Source of the DNA: Tupaia tana
Lineage: Eukaryota; Chordata; Mammalia; Scandentia; Tupaiidae
Length of the DNA: 64,000 nt
Direction: 5' to 3'
Assembly: GCA_026018925.1 (NCBI GenBank)
Contig: JAKSZU010000018.1
Location: 6,790,920-6,854,919 of the forward strand
Below, piece after piece: positions 34,901-47,600 of this stretch; position 1 is the stretch's first letter; each line of letters begins with the position of its first letter. A model generated the notes under the pieces. It saw only the letters and a list, made by a program, of their open reading frames with translations, did not search any database and was not told the origin of the DNA. Position numbers and translations under genes: made by a program.

Positions 34901-37900
34901 TGATTCCCCGCCCCTTTCCCACCAGCTCCTCCCCCCTCCGCCTGTGAATACAGAGCTTGCTAGGGGTTGCCCTGGGCTGGATCCTGGAACTGGAGAGATG
35001 ATGTCACTTCTGGAAAAGCAGAAGCAATCTTTTATCTCTGGGCCAGTCCATCCCTAACCCTTCTATGTCTAAGAGCATCAGAAAGAAGATTCTGACAGCC
35101 CTGGCTCCCTGGCCGAGAACTTGTCAAATGCGTAGGAGCGCACAGGCGCATAACCCTGCTAGTTTAAGATGCATGCAGCCCAGGCTCCCCCCAGCCCGCC
35201 CTTGCTCCCCATTTGCTGGCAGGAAAAACACATTGAGATTCCCTCCTGCTTTTTGGTAATTCCAAAGTGTTTCCCAGCAGCCGTGAGGGAGAGTACGCTC
35301 TACTCTGTCGGGTGCTCTCTGCCTCTCCCACCGTCAGCGGTGCAGAACCGCCTCGCGTGCTGGCCACCGGCCAGTCATTGGAGTTTCACCCGCCCTAGAG
35401 AGACTAGGCAGAAGCAAATGCTGGGTTTTTTTGAACATTAACGATATCAAAGAGCACGAAAGTCAATCAGATTCGAAATGGACAGTTACTTGGAAAATAT
35501 GTTTTTGCAGGGGTCTGGGTAGGCCATGGTCCCGAACTCCGACACCACGATCCGGTTGGCCTCGATGTTGGCGTTGTAGGTGTCGCTCCGCAGGTATTTG
35601 CTCCGGTAATGGACTTCGCCTGCAAGAGAGCAGCGCAAAGCCTCAGGCCAGCCCCTTCCCAGGCGGTAAAGCTAGTTTAGCCATTTAGGGTTTTCTTTTC
35701 TTACTTTTTTTTTTTTTTTTTAAGATTTATTGAATTTTATTAATTATTATTATTTTTTAAGATTTGACCAGAGAAAGATAGAGGGAGAGGGAAAGTGAGA
35801 AAACAAGCCACCAGGTCCAGGACCTGAACCACAGTTGGCCATGTGGGAGGCCAGCACCTGAATCACCATGGCACCTAGTTTTGTTGGAGGGACAATCAGT
35901 TCACGAGGACAGGCTTCTCTAATCTATTCCAAGATCCTTAACTTGGTTTGGCAGAGTCTCTTTTGCTTCTCAAGATAACGTATTCACAGTTTCCTCCTGT
36001 GGGAAGTGAGGGGAGATGCTTCCCAGATGGGAGTTAATCAGGAGAGGCTTCATGGAGGAGGTGGCATCTGAAATAGCAGAATTCTTGTGCAATAGATTGA
36101 GGAGGCAGAGGGAAGCAAGGGGACAGGGCTTTCCAGTTCTCCCCAGGAAGTCTGTAAGCAAAGCCTGGAGGGGGGAAGGTGCAGCCACTGTGTGCAAGAA
36201 CAGAGTCGGATTGGCAAGACCACCCAGGAGGTGCTCAGAGTGGCAGGGGTGAGATGAGTTTGTGAATGGCCTCGAACGGGGACCTACTGGGTCTGCAGGG
36301 CTGAGTGCCCGGGGCCTTTGGACTTCACTTGGTGGGTAACTTGAGACCTGGGGCAGGGTTGGCGTTCTATTTCATTTTGCTGTTATGTGTTATTATTATT
36401 ATTTTAAAGAGATTTTTTTTCTATAGGGTTTATGTGCTTGCTAGAGAGGCAGAGAGAGACTGAGAGAAGGCGAGAAATCACCCCTCAGGGAGGATGGCCA
36501 TGCCACAGTCCCTTCGCCATTCTCCTCTCAGGATTTTGGGCATGCATGCGCATGCACCTGATATGAGGTTTTTTTGTTTTTGTTTTTTAATTATTTTATT
36601 TATTTTATTATTAATACTTTTTTTAGTTTGACCAGAGAGAAAGAGAGAGAAAGTAAACTGCTAGGTTTGGGATTCAAACAGCGGTCGGCCACGTGGGAAT
36701 CCAGCAACATAACCATTATGCCATTTGCTGGTACATTTTGCTTTAATTATTATTTTTTTTAAAAAAGAGTTATTTCATTTAACTTTATTTACTTATTTTA
36801 ATTTGACCAGAGAGGGACAGAGCAAGAGAGCAAAAGAGAGAGAGAAAGTGAGAAAGCCAGCCGCCAGGCCCAGGACTCCAACCGCAGCCGGCCATGTGGG
36901 AATCCGGAGCCCAGCCACCACGCCGCCTGCCAGCCCCCATTTTGCTGTTAATTATGAAATGACGTTATGCTGCCTTTTTTTCTCCCTGGAGAACATATTT
37001 CTTTATGCTGTGATTCCAGTAATGATACAATTACCACGTGCAGAAAAGTAGGGCCCAGGACACACTGACATTTCGTTCCAGTAAACAAAACGTTGATCCC
37101 AGGAACGCCCACCAAATATTGACGGCCATCATGTACTGACAGTGAGAGGCTAGGGGACAGAATGAACTCACTAGAAATTCCTGCCCAGCGCCTATAACCA
37201 GCAGGCCAGGCGCCAGCCCCCAAATCCTGACAGGATGGAGAAAGGGGGGAAAGGACTATGTGACCGCGGCCCTTCAGGGACGCTTTCTCTCTTTTCTTCT
37301 TCCTGGTGAGCACTCAGACTTCTGACAATTGAAAACAAAAGATAAAACAACAACAAAAAAAACCTGCAGAAACTTTCTCCTGGTCAGGAAACGAAGTGAA
37401 CAGCCCCGGAAACGCCTCACTCATCCACTAACACAAGCTGCCTCCCCTCCAGGGGAACCCCTAGTTTGACTTCTACAAGCACCCGCCCTTTTTCCCTCGG
37501 GCTTGTGTTGTCTTGTCCACCCTCGGAGGATCTGGTGACATTTCAGGGGTAATCACTCCCACCCAGGCACTGGAGTGGACGAAATGACCATCAGTCCGGT
37601 GAATCACAGCCACGTTGGTGGAGACCGTTACTATGTTTCTTCTCGGCCTTCTGGAGGTTAACTGTGTGTCCCCGAGGGGCTGACAGTCATCTGTCCCTTC
37701 TCACATCCTTCTAGGGTGGCTCCTGTGTGAATAAGTGTCCTGAGGTATTTCTGTAGGGCGATTTATTCCTGGGGCATGAAGAAGGACTATGGTGGAAGAG
37801 TGAAGAGCCTGGGCTATGGGCGGTCCAGTCTCTGAGGTCCTGCTTCCAGGATTGGTCAAGCCCTTGATGGGCCAGGGGGACGGATGTGAGAGTGACCAGA

Positions 37901-39462
37901 ACAGCCACGGTCCCTCCCCCTGAGAAGAAGACCCAGCTTCCCACGTGGACACAAATCCTCACTCATCACATGCCAGCAATACTCTTCACCTCAGTCAGGG
38001 GCAAACCCAGCCCCTCCACTGTGGCGAGGATCAGCGCTTTACAGCGTTGTATGACACTTAAAGCTCTGGACCACCAGGTGGTGTAGTTGTTACGTTGCTG
38101 GACTTCCACATAATTGACTGTGGTTCAAGTCCCAGATCTGATGGCTTAAAACTCACACCAGGCACGTGTGTGTGAGGCCAAGATCCCGAGAAGAGAATGG
38201 AGGAGAAGGGATTGTGGTGTGGCCATGTCCCCTGGGAGGTGATTTCTTGCTTTCTGTCTCTCTCTCTCTGTCTCTCTGGCTAGTGCACACACCCTATAGC
38301 AAAAATCTCTCTAAAAAAAAAAAAAGGTGTATAAAGCACTGAGCGCATAGTAGGTGCTCAAAGCTACACACAGTCTTGAGATGCAGTGGACTGAGTGGTC
38401 AAGGCTTTGATGTTGGGCAAGTCTCAACCTCAGAGAAACCTGGGTTCTTCACCTGGAAGTTGGGGATCATCTAGTCCTCCCGTCCTAGATGGGCAGTTCT
38501 GTGTGTGATGGGAGGACAAGGTGACTGTTCACTGTCAGCTGGCATACAGCTGGTAAATGACAGCCACTGATATTCGGGATTATCCTGAATTCTGGACATT
38601 GGGGAGACCACACACGCTGGTCCTCAGCCATGTGCTACACAGAGGAGACCCACTGTAGGGCCACCCTGGTCGCCCGCCGGGAGCCAGCCTGTCCTGCGCC
38701 CGTCACTCCGGAGGTCCCGCCCACAAGGACTGCCTAAGGTGCTTTGGGCCTGCATGGCCTGCAATGCTGAACTCTGTTCACTTGAAACATAAACACCCAG
38801 CTCCTGTTCTTGTAAACACCCAGTCTCTGAGCACGCAGTGCTAGGTGGCTCTGCAATCACTCAAGGCTGACACTGGGCGCGGAGGGTGAGACCCCCACCA
38901 CCCTGCTGGCTCTCAGAGAGCCCAATTAGCACATTCCTTCTGCAGGGATGCAGGAAACAGACTGCAGCTGCTCAGCCAGGCCGCAGCTGAAGCAAGCTGG
39001 ATACTTGTTTAGGGGGAGCTGGGAGGGAAGGCATATATTTATATAAAAGCAAACTTCCCTATGTTCAAACCCTGCAGGGACCACTTGGCCCCCTATTAGA
39101 GAATTACTGGCTCGCATTGTCAGGGAGACTTTCGGTCACTCAGCTCTGTGCCTGCCTTACAAAACCTTCTGGTTATGAAATCATTTTCCTCTTACAAAAA
39201 GAAGCATCTTTTTTTTTTTTTTTTCAGTTTCCAGAGCATGCATGTGCTCAACAGAGACAGAGAGACAGAGAGAAAGAGTTGGGGTGTGGCCATGCTGCAA
39301 TCCCTTCTTGTCCAGTTCGCCATCCTGTTGGGGTTTGGGCACACATGTACACCTGCCTGGTGTGTTTCTCAAGCCACTGGGGCCAGGATTCAAACCACGG
39401 TCAGCCATACTAGATCTGGGTCTCTTAACCAATAGGCCCCAGAGCCAGCCAAAAAGGAGTAT

Positions 39463-39496
<34 letters not shown>

Positions 39497-42400
39497 CTTG
39501 GGGTGCATGCGCTCATCAGAGACAGAGACAGACAGACAGATACAGTGAGAGGGAAAGAGAGAAATCATCCCCTAGGGGGATGGCCAAGCTGCAGTCCCTT
39601 CTCCATTCTCTTCCTGAGGTCTTAGGCACGCACGCGCATGCACTTGGCGTGATTTTCAAGCCATCAGGTCTGGGACTCGAATTGCAGTCGGCCATGTGGG
39701 AGTCCAGCAACGGAACCACTACGCCATCTGCTGCTCCCCAAAGGAGCATTCTTGTGTACCATTCACCCAGCCGCAGCCCTCCTTCCCCCAACTCCGCCTC
39801 TCTGGTCCAAATCCTCATTATTTTTTTAAAGGCCTCTGCTCAAGGCCACGGCCATCTTTCTGCCTTTTCACTTTCTTGATCCCACATCTCCTCCCTGGTC
39901 TGGCCTTAGGTGGAGGCTCTGCAGACTGGCTGTATGCTGCCGGCACCTGGGGGCTTTTTAAAAATCCACGCCCACGCCCCAGGCCAGGTACTTCTGGAAA
40001 CCAGGTCTTGGGTGGGACTGAACAGCAGGCTGGGTGTCCAGGGAGGGGGGATTCTCAAGCCTCAGGAGACTTGGGTCACCTGGGAAGGTGCTGGAAACAC
40101 TGTGCTCCAGCCCCACCTTCTGGGATTAGGATGCTCTTAGCCCTGAGTGGGTCCCTGAATCTGCAGCCTTCATGGCCACCTGGGGAATCCTGATGGAGAA
40201 GGCACACAAGCCACCCTTTGAGAACGCTGGCCACAAATCAGAGGTTGCAGCTTCCCTGTGCATGCCCTCTTCTGAGCAAGGCGTAGTGGGAGTTACCATC
40301 TGGGGTTTATATTTTCACTGTTGGAAAATGGGGAGCCACTGAGAGTTCTAGAGGAGAAGCCCGGCTATGTCACACCAATGCTGGGAATCTGTCAGCGCTG
40401 AGAGGAGTGGACTGGAGAGGAGAGAGGAGGAGAGGAGAGGAGAGGAGAGGAGAGGAGAGGAGAGGAGAGGAGAGGAGAGGAGGGGAGGAGAGGCCGTGGC
40501 TGACGGGCATGGGAGATGGGGCAGAATCGGATAATAGTTAGGACTTGAGATTCTGAGTTGGAGAGCTCTGGGTTGGTTGGTTTGCTTTGCTGTGGGTTAC
40601 ATGCACTCATCAGGGAAGGGGAGAGTGAGAACTCACCCCGGGCAGAGATAGCCACGTTACAATCCCTTCTGCTCTACTCTCCATTCTGCATCTTGGGCAC
40701 ATGCTCCTGGCGTGTTTTTCAAGCAACTATGTCCAGGACTTGAACCTCACGGTTGGCCAAGTGGGATCCAGCTATGCTAACCTCTATGCCACCCGCTGGC
40801 CCTGGGTTTCTATTTGACTGCATCATTTCTTAGCTGTGTGCATCTGGGCAAGCTACTTGACCTCTCTGGGCCTTAGTCTCTCATCCGTAAGACTGAGGTA
40901 GTAACAGAAGGACCATCCTGGGGTTGTAGTGAGGGCTGAGTTGTGGATGGGCATGGAACATGTACGACAGGCCCAGCAAATCCTCCTGGTGGTGGGCATG
41001 GAAGGGCCACCTCCAACTACCAAGTCTGCCTCATCATGCCATCTAAACTCCATGAAGAGATTCCAGGCACCCTCTGGGCTAAGCCCTGGACTCAATGATG
41101 AAGGTGCAATTTAAACAGGGTCCCTAGACTCTGGGCCTCCCACCCTATGTGGAGACTGGAGGGCTGACCATGGCCACGGGAAAGCAATAATTACATGCAG
41201 ATACTAGCACATGTTTGCTGAGCACACACTATGTGCCAGACACTCTAAGAGCTCCTTACACATACCAGTTCACTTACATCCCACAGCAACTCTCTGAGGT
41301 CTGCCCCCAGTACCTCCACAGACAGGTGACTAAGACACAGAGAAGCCAGTAATGCAGCCGCAGTCACACAGTGCAGGTGCATGCAAGCTAGCATGGTGGA
41401 GCTGGGGTTCTGTCCCAGGCACGGGGCCGGTGGTTTTTAATCCACTGAGCATCTTCCAGGGCAGGCCTTTGCTGGACCGCCCAGTACTTCCAACCATCAC
41501 AACGGCTCCCCAGGGGACGGTGACCAAGCTCGGTCTGCAGGCGAGGAAACGGAGGCTGAGGGATGTGAAGTGACCACCGTTCGCATTGGAATGCAGGGGT
41601 TAAAGAAAGTTTCACCAAGGTTGACTGGAGCCCTGGGACACGGATTTGCCCACTCGTGACCCTGAGCCCACTAAAGCCTTATGCCACTCATCCCGCTCGC
41701 TCAGAACACCGCGTGCTTCGGCGACGTAATCCAGCTCAGCAGCCGAGAGCAAAGGATGCACAAGCTGTGCCTTCGCGTGGACAGCGGAGCTGGGGCCCTC
41801 CGCGCCTCCCTCCTTTCTGCCCACATCCGGCCCCTTGGCTTTCTTCGGGACACTCCTTGCCCGGCGAGCAGAACGGTGGCTTTGCTCTTCTTGGCGCTCG
41901 ACTTCCTGCTTTGAGTTAATGTCTGATCCCAAAGGCTGTGACCTGCCTTACTGAGAATGTACGTTATTTTCCAAAGCGAGCTCTTTGACAAAGCGCCATG
42001 GGGCTGACCCTGCAGGCTAGAGGCTCAGGGAGTCAGGTCCCGCACAGCCGACAGCAATTGGAATCTTGGTCCTGGCAGCTCACAGCAATGCTGGGCTGGG
42101 CACGTGGCATATGTGCCCAGGATCCCGACAGGACAGAGATGGAGGAGGAGGGGTTGCTCTGTGACCACACTCCATCGGGAAGCATCTCTACCCACTCTCT
42201 CTGCCTCTCTGGTAAGTGCATGTGCCACCTGGCAATATTTAACGATCAAAGCCATGGTCGTCCTTTGGGGGGCTGTGTTTGTGGTGGGCTGAATAATGCC
42301 CCACCACAATGTCCACCCCCCAATCCCTGGAACCTGTAACCCTGTTACTTGACATGGAAAAGAGACTCCGTAGGTGGATCAAGTTAAGGACTTGGACATG

Positions 42401-44563
42401 AGGAGATTAACTTAGATGATCTGCATGGGCCTCCTGTAAACACAAGGGTTCTTAGCACATAAGAGGGAGGGAGGAGGGGCCAGCAGGTGGCGCTGTGGTT
42501 AAGGTGCTGGACTCCCACGTGGCTGACCCACTGCATCCTGGACTTGGGGGCTTGAAACATGCTGGGTGCATGTGCGTGTGTGCCCCGAATTCCAAGAGGA
42601 GAATGGAGGAGAAAGGGCTGTGGTATGGCCATCCCCCTGAAGGGATTTCTCACCTTCTGTCTCTCTGTCTCTCCAGCAAGCACATGTGCCCTTTAGCAAA
42701 AATCTCTCAACAAAAAAAAGAGGGAGGAAAGAGGCTCAGAGCCAGAGAAGGATGTGAGGATGGGAGCAGAGGGAGAGACGGAGACAAGAGCAAGGAAAGA
42801 GGGAGATTACAAAGTGCCCTCCTGCTGCCTTTGCAGGCGGAGATGGAGCCGTGAGCCAAGGAATGCAGACAGCTTCTAGAACCAAGGAAAGCAAGCAAAC
42901 AGATTCTCCCCTGGAGCCTCCAAAAGGAAGGCCGTCTTGCCAACACCTGGATGTTAGCTCAGCAGGAACCATTTTCGGCTCCCGACCTCAGGAACTAGGC
43001 GAGAACAAATCTGTGTGTTCTAAGCCCCTGAGCTCGCGCTCCTCTGCACAGTGGCCCACTACCCGGTGCATGCTCCTACCGTCTCTGATGGTGAAGCTGT
43101 GGAGCAAGGCCAGGCCGTCGAACCAGTGGTTGTAGCTGGTCTCCCCGACCGTGTGCATGCCCGGCCCGTTGCGCAGCAGGGTTCCCTGCAGCCATGCCGG
43201 GATCTTGCCTGTGAAAAGAAAGAATGTTTGGTTTCTAGTTTTTGCATCCAAGCCAAAAAGCTAGGAGTAAGGCCCTGGAAAGAAACGGAGGTCACTTGCC
43301 CCGACACCACTCACTGCACCTGTTGGCTGAGTCCACAGTCGTTTCTGGACAGTGGACTGACATGCCTGGCATTGCTGGCCCCGAGACACCAAGACGTAGA
43401 GACCTGGCCCCTGTCCTCAAGCTGCTCACTGTCTCTAGGAGATGGGAACAACATACAGGATACGCTGGGGTAGGAGCGATGCTGCGACCCGCTCAGGCTG
43501 CTGTGTGAATAAACCCACACCCTGGGGTGGGCTGAGAGCTGGAGCCGCGGCCGACTTCCCACAGGAGGCAACCTGGCCGAGTCTCGAGGCTGAGTAGGGT
43601 TTGCCTCCCAAAAGCATATGGAAGGATAATTCTAGAATCATGCTGCAAATTGTGGCAGCTTCCAGCTCCAAGCAGCACTGAGCGTTAACAATGTGGCCAG
43701 TCTAGAGGGAGAGGTGCTCTGCGTAGAAAATGCACCCCGGGTTTCAAAGACTTAGTAAGAAAATGAAGCCATGTGTTACACTAATTCATGCTGAACTGCT
43801 ATCTTAGATATATTTGGAGAGGTTTTGGCTATAGGGCGCGTGCGCTCGCCAGAAAGACAGAGAGACAGAGACAGAAAGCGAGAAATCACCCCCCCACCAC
43901 CAGGGGGATAGCCACTCCGCCATCCTTTCTCCTCCATTCTCCTCTTGGGATCTTGGGCACGCAAGCACATGCACCCAGTGTGAGTTTAAGCCACCAGGTC
44001 CGGGACTCCAACTGCGGTCAACTACATGGGAGTCCAGTGACGTACCCATTACGCCAACTGCTGGTCCCGTGATCTTAGATACGTTAAATAACTGTCTCTT
44101 ACTCCCTTGGTGAACGTGTCTCCTAGAGAAGTTGGAAGTACCCACACAGCATGAGCTCTTGGTCTGTCAGACAGCACCATCCCACAGGCAGGGACAGCGG
44201 CAATGACACTGGCACCCCTGTGTGCCCACGACTTTCACTTGCCCCTGCAAATGTGCTGCTCTGACTCAGGGGGCTTGCTTCCCCTGCACTGGGCAGGCTG
44301 CGGGCCCGGAGAGTTAGCGCCTCTGGGGAGTGGGGGCACCACTACCTCCACTTCCTTACCCTGGGTGGGGTCATGTAATGCCCGCAAGATTCTGCTCCAG
44401 TGGCCCCTGGTCAACAGCTCCACAACGCCCCTCTTCCTTGCTTCCTTCTCTCTTCCCTGGATCCCTCCTGTTACTTTTGAGATCAGGTCTCAATAAACAA
44501 CTTACACCTGACTTCTTGCCTATGGCGAAATCCAGCCAGGAGATCAAACACCAGTTTAACGCC

Positions 44564-44602
<39 letters not shown>

Positions 44603-47600
44603 CCCAAAGTTCCAAAAGGAGAATAGGGCAGAGGGGACTGCAGGGTGCCATCCCCACTGGGGCGATTTCTCACTTTTCCTTTCTTTCTGTCTCTCTCTGG
44701 AGAGAGGATGTGCCCTATGGGAAAAAGTCTTAAAAACAAAACAAAACAAAACAAAAACTCCAACAGTTTAAAGGCCAGCTGTGCAAGCTGCTTCGTGAGA
44801 CGGCACCAGAATTTCCAGCTCTGAGCAGCGATGCTGGGAGCCAGCAGTGAAGGGCAACCCTCCGACCACACTGACGTTCCCGTTTGCCCTCAGGAGGAGA
44901 GGGCATCGTCGACACTTACAACAGGGAACTCATGAAAGGACCAGATTTATCCTTTTGGCAATTTTTCATTGAGGTAATTTTTTTTTCTTTAAGAGAGATT
45001 TTTGCTATAGGACGCATTCCTCACTGGAGAGACAGAGAGTAAGAGATCACCCCTCAGGGTGAGTAGCCACGCCACAGTCCCCTCCCCTCCACTCTCCTCT
45101 TGGGATTTCAGGCACTCAAGTGCTCCCGGCATGAGTTTTAAGCCACTGAGTCTGCGACTCGAACCGCGGTTGACTGACTATGTGGGAGTCCAGGGATGTA
45201 AACATTATGTCATCTGCTGGTCCCAAGAGATAAAATTGACATAACTTAAAGTGTATCCTTTTAAGTGTACAATTCAAAGTTTTTCAGTTTTGTTCCTTAA
45301 TACTGGAGGTCACGTGTACTCTCCGGAGAGAAACATAGAGAGAAAACACCCCCAGTGGGGCGTGGTCACACCACGGTCCTCTCTTCCATGTCTCCATCCC
45401 GTCAGGAGGAGGGGAGGCACACACTGAGCCTGGCGTGTTTTTTAAGTTGTCAGGACTAGAGGATTCGAACTGTGGGCAACCTTGTAGATTCAGCTTTCTG
45501 CACACAGCGCTTGACCACGGCACCACAGGGCTAGGCCACAAGGCAGAGTTTTTAGCGTGTTTACAATTTGTGCAACCATCGCCTCTAATTCTAGAACAGT
45601 TCATCACCCCCAAAAGAAATCCCATACCCATAGCAGTCACCCCGCATTTCCCTGCCCCAGCCCCGGCGACCACTGATCTGCTTTTCGCCTCTAAGATTTG
45701 CCTGTTCTGGACGATTGGTAGCAATGGAGTACGACGGGAGGCTGCCTCGGACTGCAGTGAGGAGTGTGGGCTGGGAGAGGAGCTGAGGCAAGGCAGGACG
45801 ACCAGCGGGAGGACCAGGCTGGTCATGGGGACCAGGTGGAGCAAAGAGGCCTGAGGGCTCAGCTAAGCGTGGTGCAGGGGCACGAAGGGAGGAGAGTTCT
45901 CCAAAAGGAAAGGTAAGTGCCCTGAGGTGCAGGGGCCCAGGGCGCTGGAGCAGGGGCAGGCTCAAGGCGGAGCAGGGAGGCATGGGTCTAAATTGATAGT
46001 CAAAGCCCTGGACAAAATCAGAACATTTACTGAGCACGTATGCCCAGGCACTGTGTGCTGAGTGATGAAGCAGTCATTGCAGCCACCCCATGTGGGAGTT
46101 ACAATGCCACCTTCATTTGACATGTGGGAGGAGGGTGGGAGGTGGGGAGGGGGAGGGGGAGGGAGTTAAGGAGAAAAACAGAGAGGCAAGACATTAAGGG
46201 GCACAGAAATGGAGGACCATCCGTTGAGGATGATGTGTATGAGAATGTCTAACTGGACTGCTGTGCTGTGCATTCCTGCTGGGGGAATTCACTTTACAAG
46301 CTGTGGGGGTGTGCATTGATCGAATGTATAAAATAAATTTAAAAAAAAGAAGACACTGAGGCACGTCAGGCCAGCAGGTGGCTCAGTGGTTAAGGCACTG
46401 AATCGCACACAGCCGACTTTGTGGTTCGAGTCCTAGACCCGGTGTCTTGAAATCATGCCTTGTGTGTGTACATGTGTGTTCAAAATCCTGAGGGGAGACC
46501 GGAGGAAGGGACTGTGGCATGGCCATCCTTCCTGGAGGGGGATAATTGCTCTCTTTCCTGCTCTCTTTCTGGTGAGCCCATGTGCCCTATAGCAGAAACG
46601 TAAAAGAAGAAGAAAAAACTGAGGCAGGTTGCTTGCTAAGGGGGGGTCTCAGAGCTAGTAATGCACAGTTGCACATGAAGCCAGAGCCCCGTTACAGCCT
46701 CCCATGCAGGCCCAACGTGTAGTTAGCGGTCTGACAACAGTGACCAGCAGATTAACCCTACTGGGTGCAGGTGGTACTCCAGGAGGCCTTTCCTCCATGG
46801 CCCCAGAAAGGGGAGGCTTGACCCAAGGCAGGGGTCCTCGCTTTGGGAAGCCCCAAAGGCCTGGTTGTGACAGAGCTTTAGAAGCCCCAGGATCGGGGCT
46901 GGGCTCTCAGCATGGGTGCCCACCAAGCGCCCACGTGATGCAGGTGCTGCAGGCCCACGGACCCTCGTGAGAACCTCTGGTCTATGTGATCTTTGGCATC
47001 CACTCGATCTCCCAGGTGCTAGGGTTCTTGTTTCCTAAAATTCTCAAGGATTTCCAAGAGTCGTTAAACATGAGTCATAAAGACAGGGAGAGGGGATGAC
47101 ACGGCAAACTGCTCATAACAGCCCAGAGCTCAAAAGACAGGCCCCGAAGGTTCCCTTTTCAAAATAAAAGCTTGCTAGTAAGTGTACATTTTCTTCATGA
47201 ATCGCGATTGCCATAGGGCGTGTATGTCCATCAGAGAAAGGGAGAGGGAGAGAGAGAGAGAGGAAGAAGGCACTTTCCAACGGGGTGCAGTCACCCCACA
47301 ATCCCTTCCCCTCCATTTACCCAGCCTGTCGGTTTGGGGCATGCACCCACATGTGCCCACTGTGTTTCTCAAGCCACCCGGGCCTGGATTTGAACCACAG
47401 TCAGCCACGTGGCATCCAGCTTCCAATGCACAGCCCTTAACCATGGTGCTATAGGGGTGGCCCCTAGACCCAAGTTTTATTATGGTGATTATTATTTTTA
47501 GTTTTACTAAAGCATGCATGGGCATGCCAAAGAGGGGAGGGAGTGAGAAATCACCCTCCAGGGGGAATGGCCACATTGCAAGCAATCCCTTCTCCTCCAG

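Larger units (their letters stand above)
33522..35489 (-). other. BCO1: BCO1 intron 3
   Basis: 2.0 kb intron with a nested SINE cluster at 33776-34520. Nothing is recognised in 34560-35480. Confidence 0.85.
35620..43079 (-). other. BCO1: BCO1 intron 2
   Basis: 7.5 kb intron with many SINEs, MIR and L2 fragments and a MaLR-like LTR that stops about 50 bp from exon 2. No gene is recognised. Confidence 0.85.
44930..45735 (+). mobile_element. old L1 (L1M-like) fragment split by two SINEs
   Basis: The L1M-type stretch reads ttgacataacttaaagtg, ccttttaagtgtacaattca, then gtgcaaccatcgcctctaat and tttgcctgttctggac. It is interrupted by SINEs at 44985-45225 and 45290-45538. Confidence 0.7.
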
